35,249 bases of DNA from an uncultured Saprospiraceae bacterium (GTDB taxonomy: Bacteria > Bacteroidota > Bacteroidia > Chitinophagales > Saprospiraceae). Every line of letters starts with the position of its first letter. Within the stretch, counting starts at the first letter, position 1. The stretch spans positions 1-35,249 of the forward strand of contig CALLLR010000086.1 in assembly GCA_938008185.1 (NCBI GenBank), read 5' to 3'. The notes beneath the pieces are model-generated. The model was not told the origin of the DNA, did no database searches, and saw nothing but the letters and a program-made list of their open reading frames with translations. Both the position numbers and the translations under genes were made by a program. Below are positions 15,003 to 23,882 of this stretch, piece by piece.

Positions 15003-18000
15003 CTACTCACTCATCTTCACCACGCCTCTGGTTACTTGTCCCAAATTGCCGTAACTAATCGTCAAGAAATAATAGCTGTCCGGCAATTCAGAAATATCCA
15101 GTTGATTCAGGTTGTCGGCTTGATTTAAGGTACGAAGAACTTGCCCCTGCGTATTGCGCAGTACCAGACTTTGTGGCTGTTCCGGATGAATAATTGTCAG
15201 TAATCCACTGGCTGGATTGGGCTGAATCTTGAGCGGTAAGGTGTTAACATTATTGGTATTCACCACCGTTTCGCTCAAGGTAAGATTATCAAATAAGCTA
15301 ACATCATAATCCAGAAAGTCCTCCGCGCCAAAGTTTCCAGTATTATGAAAAAAATCAAATTGGACTTTCCCTTTAAATCCCGGGGGAAGAGGAATATCAT
15401 AATGTTCCGAAACGCCTTCGGGTTGTCCCACAATAATTTGTGAATACTCGTCGGTTTCAGTTTTCCAGGAAGCCTTAAAAATAGTTCCATTATCTTCTAA
15501 TTCCGAAAAAGCAATGGCATCCGGATTTCGATACTGAGTTAGATCGAATCCTAGCGTTGGATTATCCAGGTCGGTCAAATCGGCACAGAAGGAAAGATTA
15601 TTCGATGCATTAAAAAAGGAACCAACCAGGTTGTCCTCCGCCTCGGGGCAGAGATTTTGGCTGTCCGGAAAATAACTTGAAATGGCCAGGACATTATTGC
15701 CATTAAGGTTCAAATAGCCGTAGGGATAATAACCGGATGATAACAACAGAGAAGGATCTTCTACATCCATATTGTTTTGGTAAACCCCAACTATCGGAGT
15801 GACCAAACTACCACCAAAGGAGCGTTCGTTATTTTCAAGATTTTGATCTCCCGAAAAATTGAGGGTTAATATATAATCATCACTAGGCTCCAAATCAAGT
15901 ACCTCCTGAATTAGGTACCAACGACCCCGACCTAATTCCGTAGCAAGGGTTCGCACCGTACTCCACGTATAGCCCGTTGTTGGATTCGTTAACTGAAGCG
16001 TAAAGGTAGTTCCTGCCGCCTGAAAATCGCACGCATTGTTTCGAATATAAAAGGTGACCTCATATTGATTGTCAAAACAATTGGATTCAGAAATTTGAGG
16101 TTCTAGTATTTCCAGGTCGTTCGTTGTATTTACGAGGTTATTTACAAACTGAATAGCAAAATCATTCGTACTATTCCCATCTGTAATCATCAGATCGGCA
16201 GTGATATTTTTTTGCTCATCGGCATCAAAAAACAGATAGTCTTCTAACGAATACACCATAGATTCGCCGGGTGCGATGGGAGTCTCCAGGGCAATTTCCT
16301 GAAGCATACTATTAATCCCTCCGTAAATCGATACAGATGCATTAAGGTTTGGAGTGTAAGGAAGTTCACCATCATTTGTGACCGTCACTTCCACATCATA
16401 AAAATCATTATTGAGACATGTTTCGATAAAAGTTTCCGAAAAACTTACCGACAAATCCAATATATCCTCTCCAGTACCGGGTGAATTGGGTAGTCCAACT
16501 ACTTTCCAGGCTTCGATGACCGATTGAATTTCCGGAGCGTTGGGGCCGTATAATTCCTCAGCAGCTAACAATGAACTTTCATAATAAAAATCATAAGTTG
16601 AGGTACTGGTTAAATAAGCTTTTTGGGTAAGAAAAACAATTTGAATAGCCTTGTCCATTCCCAGCGCCTGAATATTGTAAGGTGCTCCCATTTCATTAAC
16701 GCCGCTTCCGCCGTTGACCATTTGATAAAACCAGTGATTACCGACACTACTATTGGTGTGGACACCACCACCATCCTGCCAAAATTCTCCCTTATAAAAT
16801 TTAGGATGTTCCCGGCTATTGGGATCAGAAAAAGAGCGGAAAGATTCCACGTAAGGGGTAACAATAAAAGAGGCACCGAGGTCCCAGGTAAAATCATCGG
16901 GCGTGGTATAAAATTCGAGGGCTTTTCCAAAAACATCGCTCATACTTTCATTGATTGCTCCGGATTCACTGCTGTAAACCAGATCGGAAGTATAATCGGT
17001 AATTCCATGCATAAATTCATGTGCCACAACTTCCAGGGTGGTCAGCGGACCGTGATTACAATCGCCGTCTCCAAAAGCAGCGTATTGCCCATTCCAAAAA
17101 GCGTTAACGTAATCTCCGGCGTGTACGACAAGGTTCATGGGTAATCCGTCATTATCCAGTCCATTCCAATTTAGCTTTTCCAGCATAAAATCATAAAATT
17201 CCTGGGTACAATAATGCGCATCTATCGCAATCTCATCCTGAGCCTCATTGGTAAAATCCCAGTAATTACTTAAGTTAGACCAGACCTGCTGACTGCCATC
17301 AAAAGTGGTGTTTCCGTTTCTACTGGGATCCCGGAGTAAAAATTCGTTGGGACTGATAGAATCCACGGTAATGGATTGCGTACCGTAGTATTTTGTTACT
17401 CCCTGGGCCGGTACTGCGTTGTGTAAGTGTAGCGGCAGATCCAATAGAGCAGCCCCACTGTGAGCGTCAATAAAATATTCGCGCTTGTCCAATGGTTCAC
17501 TGCTTGCCAGTGCTACGCGATAGGCCAAAGCATAATGATCGGAAAATTTGGGAAAAGCCCGATCAATAATGACCAGTTCGGGAACGGGACGGATTTGTGG
17601 AAAAGCGGCAATTCCGTTTTGGGGATCTTCAAAAGCATAGCGTTTTGCCCCCATTTCCTGCATGGCGGTCTGCAGCGCATGTTCGGCGGTGATCTGAGGT
17701 CGTACCTCCAGGTCAATCAAAGGCAAATAATAACCTCCGGCGTGGGTAACAATTCCATTTTGTTCGTGAAGGGTGTAAGCTGTGCCAAATACAGGAACGG
17801 ATTGGTAAACTTGCTGGTACTTAAAGTGTTGGTAGCCATTTTCGCCGGCAATGGTCTTGGTCCACTGCATCTCGGCGGGAGATGCCAATCCCATTCGGGT
17901 GGCTTGCTGAGCAAAGAAATTATTTGCATTCAGGGAAGCATTTTGAAAAGTTACCTTTCTCATTTGCTTTTGCAGGTAGACTTTTGAGGTACCTTTTTCC

Positions 18001-18074
18001 TGGGCCTGCATGGGCGGAATAAAAAAGCAAAGAAAAGTAAGGATAAAAAGGAGCGTAGTTTTTAGATTTTTCAT
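15003..18074 (-). CDS. Secreted M4 (thermolysin-like) metallopeptidase with T9SS sorting domain
   Basis: A 1023-residue exported protease. The signal peptide (MKNLKTTLLFILTFLCFFIPPMQAQ) is followed by an FTP/PepSY-type propeptide (about 30-220). The catalytic domain then has the zinc motif HEFMH (352-356: ligands H352 and H356, general base E353) and the third ligand E376 in 'GAINESMSD'. H439 in 'GGGVHTNSSVGNHW' corresponds to thermolysin His231. After about residue 540 come two beta-sandwich modules resembling CARDB/Ig-like domains ('DLSVSFSETFIETCLNNDFYDVEVTVTNDG' region and a second near residue 660) and a further domain. The end is a type-A T9SS signal ('LKIQPNPASGLLTI...VTRGVVKM'). Thermolysin-like enzymes cleave before bulky hydrophobic residues and need Ca2+ and Zn2+. 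It is secreted or surface attached and feeds on protein. The gene appears monocistronic; a terminator separates it from the large upstream gene. Confidence 0.94.
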   Translation of the reverse strand: MKNLKTTLLFILTFLCFFIPPMQAQEKGTSKVYLQKQMRKVTFQNASLNANNFFAQQATRMGLASPAEMQWTKTIAGENGYQHFKYQQVYQSVPVFGTAYTLHEQNGIVTHAGGYYLPLIDLEVRPQITAEHALQTAMQEMGAKRYAFEDPQNGIAAFPQIRPVPELVIIDRAFPKFSDHYALAYRVALASSEPLDKREYFIDAHSGAALLDLPLHLHNAVPAQGVTKYYGTQSITVDSISPNEFLLRDPSRNGNTTFDGSQQVWSNLSNYWDFTNEAQDEIAIDAHYCTQEFYDFMLEKLNWNGLDNDGLPMNLVVHAGDYVNAFWNGQYAAFGDGDCNHGPLTTLEVVAHEFMHGITDYTSDLVYSSESGAINESMSDVFGKALEFYTTPDDFTWDLGASFIVTPYVESFRSFSDPNSREHPKFYKGEFWQDGGGVHTNSSVGNHWFYQMVNGGSGVNEMGAPYNIQALGMDKAIQIVFLTQKAYLTSTSTYDFYYESSLLAAEELYGPNAPEIQSVIEAWKVVGLPNSPGTGEDILDLSVSFSETFIETCLNNDFYDVEVTVTNDGELPYTPNLNASVSIYGGINSMLQEIALETPIAPGESMVYSLEDYLFFDADEQKNITADLMITDGNSTNDFAIQFVNNLVNTTNDLEILEPQISESNCFDNQYEVTFYIRNNACDFQAAGTTFTLQLTNPTTGYTWSTVRTLATELGRGRWYLIQEVLDLEPSDDYILTLNFSGDQNLENNERSFGGSLVTPIVGVYQNNMDVEDPSLLLSSGYYPYGYLNLNGNNVLAISSYFPDSQNLCPEAEDNLVGSFFNASNNLSFCADLTDLDNPTLGFDLTQYRNPDAIAFSELEDNGTIFKASWKTETDEYSQIIVGQPEGVSEHYDIPLPPGFKGKVQFDFFHNTGNFGAEDFLDYDVSLFDNLTLSETVVNTNNVNTLPLKIQPNPASGLLTIIHPEQPQSLVLRNTQGQVLRTLNQADNLNQLDISELPDSYYFLTISYGNLGQVTRGVVKMSE

Positions 18075-18207
18075 GTGGGTTTTAGTTTATAAAGCTTTTT
18101 TGAAAAATTCGACTCAATATAATCAAATTATGGTTAACAGTAGTTTGTTCTTAATAAAAAATGCTAAAGGATTCTAATCCTGGATTTTATCTTTGAAGTT
18201 GTTAAAC

Positions 18208-18247
18208 AAAAAAAAGCCCGCTCCAAACTAAAAGTTCGCAGCGGACT
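18208..18247 (-). terminator. Intrinsic terminator of the large T9SS gene
   Basis: On the minus strand, agtccgct and agcgggct (18240-18247 and 18215-18222) form an 8-bp stem with one G-U pair. An inner cgaac/gtttg stem continues it across a G-G mismatch, and a run of eight U follows (18208-18215 read as A on plus). It lies about 57 bp after the stop at 18305, a classic rho-independent terminator. Confidence 0.85.
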
Positions 18248-18304
18248 TGTGAAAATCATCAAAGACTGCCGATTAAGGCAGGAAAAAATCTGCGTAGGCA
18301 GACT

Positions 18305-21300
18305 TTATTGCAATACAATCATCTTCTTGGTATCCGTAAATTCCGGAGTAGATAATTGGTAGTACAATACGCCAGTAGCTCCCAGTTTTGCTTTGTCCAA
18401 CATCACCTGATGTAGTCCAGCCTCATAGGTCTTAGTAGTTGTTAATACTACTTGACCCGAAACATCAAAGATCGTCAGGGTAGCTTCGCTAGCTTCTGGC
18501 AACTGGAATCCGATGAGGGTTTCCTGTACGAATGGGTTTGGCTGATTTTGCAATAAAGCAAATTCTTTTCCATTCCCAATCGCCGTTCCGAAATCCAGCT
18601 TTACTTCCTTACGTAAATCCGCCTGGTAAGCTTCACTCGCCGTTAAGGAAGAATTGATGGCCAATACTTCGCTTAGTTGTGCATCCTGTAATGCCGTAAA
18701 ACTCAGGGTAAATAAGGTCGCATCATCCGCCATATTGATGGCAGTTGTCTCGTTCCAACTTACGGTTACTTTACCCTGATTGGCTTTCGCAAATCCAAAG
18801 TTATCCGCAGACATCTTGCTTAGCTCGCTACCCTCGTAATCTGATACCTGCAGGTAATCCGCCGCAAAATCAAGGGTAAACTGGAAACCAGCTACGTCTT
18901 TAAAGTCACTAGCAGTAAAGGCTAAATCGTAAGTTTGACCTGCTTGCAACATTTCATCTTCCAACTTAATATTCAGGGTACCATCGCTGGATCTTGTATC
19001 TCCGGACTGTAATAAAGTCGTACTTGCCGAAGCGTTTAAGTCTCCTAATTTTACGCCGATAAAATCTGCAATCTCGCCAGTCGTCAAATTATTAATATTA
19101 TAAATCGTCGGATAAGTCGTTGCAAACGGATTAGTCGGATCCGGGAATACATAATTGGCATCCACAAAAGTCCAGGATTTTCCAGCACTAAACTGGTCAT
19201 CAAGGAATAGAATCATTCGTCGTAGCTCAATTAAATCCAAAGAAGTAATAGTCCCTGATTCGTTGACATCAGCAGCAATTAGCTTGTACGGAGAATCTAA
19301 TAGATTTATTTCCAATAAATGTTGACCAAGTACAATCAAGTCATACGTGGTAATACCGTTAAGTGGATTATCATTTCGACTCGGAGAAATCGCATAATTC
19401 TGCGCGGTCATCAAATCAAACTGATAGTAACCATCAGAACTGGTCGTCATCATATTATTCATAAATCCATCTACTTCAACATCCACTAATTCAATAGCTT
19501 CAGCTTCTTCGGTCATCAATGTTCCTGAAACGGTCGCCGTAGCCACTGCACCACTATCGAAAATTACGTAATTAGCGGTAAGCGTGGTAGCATTCCCACA
19601 AGCATCCGTGGCCGTGAAAGTAACGTCGGTATTTGCCGTACCGCCAGCACAGTTAACGTTGGCAGTTAACGGAGCATAACTAATACTCTCGGTACCAGGA
19701 GAACCTGCGTCTTCAGCCAGTAAAGTACTGATTTGGAAATTCGCCCAGGTTGTGTATCCTCCTTGTAAGTCAGCATCGTCACAGTTAGCAGTTCCGGAAA
19801 CAACGTTTCCTGTTACTACGGGTCCTTCGGTATCCACGATCACTACCAATGCTGTTTCAGTTCCAAATCTTCCACAATTATCCGTAGCTCTGAAAGTTAC
19901 TATCTGGTAAGCAACGGCGTTGTCTACTGAAATAAATGGATTCGCGCAATTTTGGTTGATAAAAAAGTCAGGATTAAAATTATTAGTAATCGTAACCGTC
20001 GACTCCACACAATCAGTAACTACGTTAGCGAATTCTGCGTAAGCATCAAACTGGGCCTGTCTTTCGGCAAGGTCAGCAGGAGATTCAATTCTACAAATCT
20101 CAACAAAAGGAACAAATTGAGGACCCTGGTTAGCCAGGGTATACGTCTGTACGTGTGAAGCAGATCGTCCGCAAACGTCTGTAGCGGTATACGTGTACTG
20201 AATCGTAGAACCAGGACAACCGGCTGTTCCATTTGTGCTTGGGCCACTGACACTGTAGGTAATATCACTACACGTTCCTTCCGCCACGAATAATCCTGAC
20301 TGTGGAATCGCATTAACTGAACAATCTACTGTTTGGTCGAGTGGTATTTGAGTAATAACTGGCCCAACCGTATTTGGCAGATAAATAAATTGCTGCTGAC
20401 AAGTCGTGGCATTACCACAAACATCCGTTATCGTGTAAGTACGGGTTAGCGTACGATCTGCTACCGATGCCGTAGGACAGAAATCCAGCATGGACTGAGC
20501 AGATGGAAAATCAGATACACTGATGGTTAAATCCGAATTCATGCTACAATTGTCACTAACGGTACCGCCAATAGCGATAAACTCATCAATCGTGTTGGCA
20601 ATGGGTAGCGGATCGGTATCACAGTCCAGTGTTTGATCCGCTGGACATGTAATCATTGGTCCTTCCGAATCTGCAATGCTAATGTTTTGAACGCAAGTGG
20701 CCGTATTTCCACAGGCATCGGTTGCTGTAAAGGTACGTACGATAGAGAAGGTATTCGCACCACAACCATCTGGTGTCTGCGTAGTAACGTCAGAAGAAGT
20801 TATGATGATCTCGCTTTCTGCAGAACAATTGTCCGTAGCCGTAGCCATACCTGTATCCGTTGGTAAGGTAGAGTCGGTACAACTTCCCGAAACATCCATC
20901 GGACAAGTAATCATTGGTGCCGTGGTATCTTCTACGGTGATCACTTGATCACAAACAGCGGTATTTCCAACGGCATCCGTAGCGGTGAAGGTTCTGGTAA
21001 TGGTATAAGAATACTGAGCACAACCAGCCGTACCTTGTGTACTGACATCAGAGAAAGTAATTGCCGGAGGGGTACCACAAATATCTACCGTGGTAGCCAT
21101 TCCGGTATCCATAGGATCCGTTGAATCTTCGCACGAAACCGTCACATCCATCGGACAAGTAATTTCCGGTAAGGCAGGATTACAGAACTGGATATTATCG
21201 TAATAATAAGTAGTTCCGCTACCCGGAGCGTTGGTGGTAGAACAAGTGAATTCCGGGAAGAAAACAATTCTGTTATAAGTGTTCGCTAAATTAAACGCCG

Positions 21301-23290
21301 GATCATTGGTAAAATCAAAAAACAAGGTTTCGTACTGACCAACCAAGGTAGAGAAAACCAGTACTTCGGCAGTTGGACCACCATTTGTATTTTCTATTTT
21401 TAATAAAAACGGTACACCGGCAACGGGAGACAATACATCCACGGTAAGGACGGTCATACCCGGAGCGAAAGCAATTGGATTTGCTAATCCATTCGGATTA
21501 ATAGTTGTACCGCCAAAACAAGTTGCACCTACTGTTTTCGTTGCGCAAACGACCATATTGTTAGGATCAAGTGGATCAGCTGCAATGGCTGCATCCATTC
21601 CACCAAAATTAACTAACCCGTAGTCAATCGTAGCTCCCATATCAAAAGTAATCGGAAGGTCTGGAAGATCACGAGGAGTTACACAATCCAGTCCACAACT
21701 TTCCCAACCAAATGTTTCCATCTGAGGGCTAGTAGTACCAACGGTTAGCACTCTGTTGGTGAAACCAAAATTTGTAGTCGTACAAGGATCTCCCGGATTA
21801 AAATCTTCTGCGCCTTCATTACCGTCGTAAAAAAGGTATTCGTAATTACCTGGAGCGATCGAAACGGTAGCACACCAAATTCCATCTCCGTCGGGATCAG
21901 ATAATAAATTTTGGTTAATATCAAATGGTGGTGTAGTGAAATTACCAAAAACACTTGGATTTAAGGGTGCATCGATGAAACAGCTAAGATCTACACAGAA
22001 TATTACGTCCGTATTTGGAACCACAGGAGCCTCACAAGGTCCGTTTACAGTTACCGTAACCGTCTCGGAGTTACCCTGGCCACCAGCGGCCCAGTTAAAG
22101 AACCAGTCCATCACAAAAGCAGATCCTGGGGTTTGTCCAGTAAGGCTTACCATAAATGTTCCACTAGCATCCGGGAAGGAAATTGGATTTCCAGGACCAC
22201 CAAAAAAGCCAACCAATCCTGGTGGATTGTCAACTACCGTAGCGGTAATATTAACGTTACCATCGGCATCGCTTACAATCGTATAATCTAAACCATTCGC
22301 TAAATTCTCAATCGGTACATTCCCGGTACAAGTAACCGAATCATCTGGACAAGGATCTCCTACCGAAATAGTGATCGTTTCTGAGTTACCCTGACCACCA
22401 GCGGCCCAGTTAAAGAAAATATCTACGACAAAAGGTTGTCCTACTGCTTGGCCGGTAAAAGTATAAGTGAATGTTCTGGTACCGGGAGCAGGAAATGAAA
22501 TTGGATTTCCAGGACCACCATAAAATGCAACCAATCCATCAACATTGTCTAAAACCGTAACAACCACTTCTACATTACCATCCATGTCGCTGGTAATACT
22601 GTAATCCATACCCAAGGTTAAATTCTCAATTGGGACATTACCCGTACAGGTAACAGACATGGAGACGGTTGCTAATTGGATATTGTCAATAAAAAAGGTC
22701 TGACCTTGTGTTCCACCAGCAGGATCATTAAATCCAAAAAACATGACCACTCGATCATAGGTATTTGCCGGATTAAAATTAGGATCACCAGTAAAATCAA
22801 ATGTCAGGGTTTCGAATGCACCACCTACCGTTGTGGTAGCCAGTACTTCCGTAGTAGGACCGCCGGCAGAGTTCTCTAATTTTAGCAGAACTGGTATTCC
22901 AGCAGCCGGAGAAAGAACATCTACGCTCATCACGGTTTGAGTAGCGGTTAAACCAATTGGGTTTGCGGTTCCACCATTAGCAATGGAGATACCAGCAAAA
23001 GCTCCAGGATCTCCGTTGGTGGTGGAGAGTACCATATTAGTTCCACCGGTTGGATCCGCAACAATCGCGGTACCGGATTGGCCATTGAATTCACCAAAGT
23101 CATAGTTTATCGATGGATCATCAAATGTGATGGGAATATCTGGTGCCTGCCCAATGGCAGAAAAAGTGGTGAGGGTAGCAAAAATAAGCATCAGAACCAA
23201 TTTCGGATACTTAGCGCTAACAATTCCTAAACTTCGAGTGCACAGATTTCGTGTGTTCGCAGATAGGGATTCTAATAAAAATCTAGTCAT
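18305..23290 (-). CDS. Giant modular T9SS surface protein with dockerin- and cohesin-like modules
   Basis: A 1661-residue exported protein. A long charged N-region precedes the signal core, with predicted cleavage near 'FSAIGQ' (about 47). Modules, approximate: two copies of a beta-jelly-roll, carbohydrate-binding-like domain (50-210 and 538-700, both 'PITFD...VDVLSPxAGxPxLLKxEN'). Between them are two ~105-residue repeats starting VTCTGNVPIENL (about 211 and 316) and a starch-binding-like segment (about 429). Cys-rich HYR-like repeats begin ITCPMDV/ITCPADQ (about 706, 789, 877), with further Ig-like units to about 1240. Then come a CnaB-like strand region, a dockerin-like segment ('AADVNESGTITSLDLIELRRMI', about 1335), a cohesin-like domain (about 1435-1565) and a type-A T9SS domain (last 80). 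No catalytic residues are evident. It is probably an adhesin or polymer-binding protein. A TTG at 23344 is less likely than the ATG at 23290. Confidence 0.88.
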   Translation of the reverse strand: MTRFLLESLSANTRNLCTRSLGIVSAKYPKLVLMLIFATLTTFSAIGQAPDIPITFDDPSINYDFGEFNGQSGTAIVADPTGGTNMVLSTTNGDPGAFAGISIANGGTANPIGLTATQTVMSVDVLSPAAGIPVLLKLENSAGGPTTEVLATTTVGGAFETLTFDFTGDPNFNPANTYDRVVMFFGFNDPAGGTQGQTFFIDNIQLATVSMSVTCTGNVPIENLTLGMDYSITSDMDGNVEVVVTVLDNVDGLVAFYGGPGNPISFPAPGTRTFTYTFTGQAVGQPFVVDIFFNWAAGGQGNSETITISVGDPCPDDSVTCTGNVPIENLANGLDYTIVSDADGNVNITATVVDNPPGLVGFFGGPGNPISFPDASGTFMVSLTGQTPGSAFVMDWFFNWAAGGQGNSETVTVTVNGPCEAPVVPNTDVIFCVDLSCFIDAPLNPSVFGNFTTPPFDINQNLLSDPDGDGIWCATVSIAPGNYEYLFYDGNEGAEDFNPGDPCTTTNFGFTNRVLTVGTTSPQMETFGWESCGLDCVTPRDLPDLPITFDMGATIDYGLVNFGGMDAAIAADPLDPNNMVVCATKTVGATCFGGTTINPNGLANPIAFAPGMTVLTVDVLSPVAGVPFLLKIENTNGGPTAEVLVFSTLVGQYETLFFDFTNDPAFNLANTYNRIVFFPEFTCSTTNAPGSGTTYYYDNIQFCNPALPEITCPMDVTVSCEDSTDPMDTGMATTVDICGTPPAITFSDVSTQGTAGCAQYSYTITRTFTATDAVGNTAVCDQVITVEDTTAPMITCPMDVSGSCTDSTLPTDTGMATATDNCSAESEIIITSSDVTTQTPDGCGANTFSIVRTFTATDACGNTATCVQNISIADSEGPMITCPADQTLDCDTDPLPIANTIDEFIAIGGTVSDNCSMNSDLTISVSDFPSAQSMLDFCPTASVADRTLTRTYTITDVCGNATTCQQQFIYLPNTVGPVITQIPLDQTVDCSVNAIPQSGLFVAEGTCSDITYSVSGPSTNGTAGCPGSTIQYTYTATDVCGRSASHVQTYTLANQGPQFVPFVEICRIESPADLAERQAQFDAYAEFANVVTDCVESTVTITNNFNPDFFINQNCANPFISVDNAVAYQIVTFRATDNCGRFGTETALVVIVDTEGPVVTGNVVSGTANCDDADLQGGYTTWANFQISTLLAEDAGSPGTESISYAPLTANVNCAGGTANTDVTFTATDACGNATTLTANYVIFDSGAVATATVSGTLMTEEAEAIELVDVEVDGFMNNMMTTSSDGYYQFDLMTAQNYAISPSRNDNPLNGITTYDLIVLGQHLLEINLLDSPYKLIAADVNESGTITSLDLIELRRMILFLDDQFSAGKSWTFVDANYVFPDPTNPFATTYPTIYNINNLTTGEIADFIGVKLGDLNASASTTLLQSGDTRSSDGTLNIKLEDEMLQAGQTYDLAFTASDFKDVAGFQFTLDFAADYLQVSDYEGSELSKMSADNFGFAKANQGKVTVSWNETTAINMADDATLFTLSFTALQDAQLSEVLAINSSLTASEAYQADLRKEVKLDFGTAIGNGKEFALLQNQPNPFVQETLIGFQLPEASEATLTIFDVSGQVVLTTTKTYEAGLHQVMLDKAKLGATGVLYYQLSTPEFTDTKKMIVLQ

Positions 23291-23882
23291 AATTCGTTGA
23301 TTAGGTTTAAAAAAATGGGTTAAAAAATTTGTGTTTAAGTTCAAGTGTGCGCGCCACGGTAGTACCCATCAAACCAGACGGGTAATTTTTTAAAAACAAG
23401 TAACCCCAGCGGATAATACAACGTGTATTGAACCACTGTGATCAGTTTTCAAAAATTCGTAGAAACTTATATAATCGGTTAATGAAATGTAGAAAGTTCA
23501 AAACACCCTTTAGTGAAGTCTAAGGTTAGATAAGGTGTTAAGAAACAATCGGTCAGCTTTTGAACACTGTAAATATAGGGTAGCTTAAGAAGAAATTATA
23601 ATTTTTACCTACAGCAAAGATACAACAAGACAAAAAAAATATTACTTCACTACTACACCATTAAAACTAAAAAAAATAATAATTGACTGATAATCAGCAC
23701 ATTATAAAATTACGAGACTACAACAATCAAAATAACGAAAAAAATCACATAAAACTAATTTTTAATAAAAAAGCATTACTTCCGATAAATTTAGTATAAA
23801 AATAGGGTTATCCTTTAGGTAGCAAAATACAATTTCTTCTGAAGGAGTAAAAAGAAAAAAAAATATTGATAGAATCCATTCC
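23291..23882. other. Non-coding AT-rich region upstream of the giant gene
   Basis: This ~590-bp stretch lies between the fhs stop and the giant gene ATG, both on the minus strand. I see no coding sequence. It must hold the promoter of the giant gene. A short perfect inverted repeat, aataca-acg-tgtatt (23415-23429), lies about 125 bp upstream of that ATG and could be an operator. No clean TTG/TAnnTTTG promoter pair was found. Confidence 0.6.

Noticed and set aside
14733-15128. 131-codon plus-strand frame across the synthase relic and M4 end
   Set aside because: It is antisense to two recognisable genes and shows no family features.
18300-23290. Many antisense and out-of-frame open frames inside the giant gene
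   Set aside because: They are by-products of the repeated coding sequence and have no independent support.
23345-23882. Possible small gene or RNA upstream of the giant gene
   Set aside because: No open frame with recognisable features and no strong structure other than a 6-bp palindrome.
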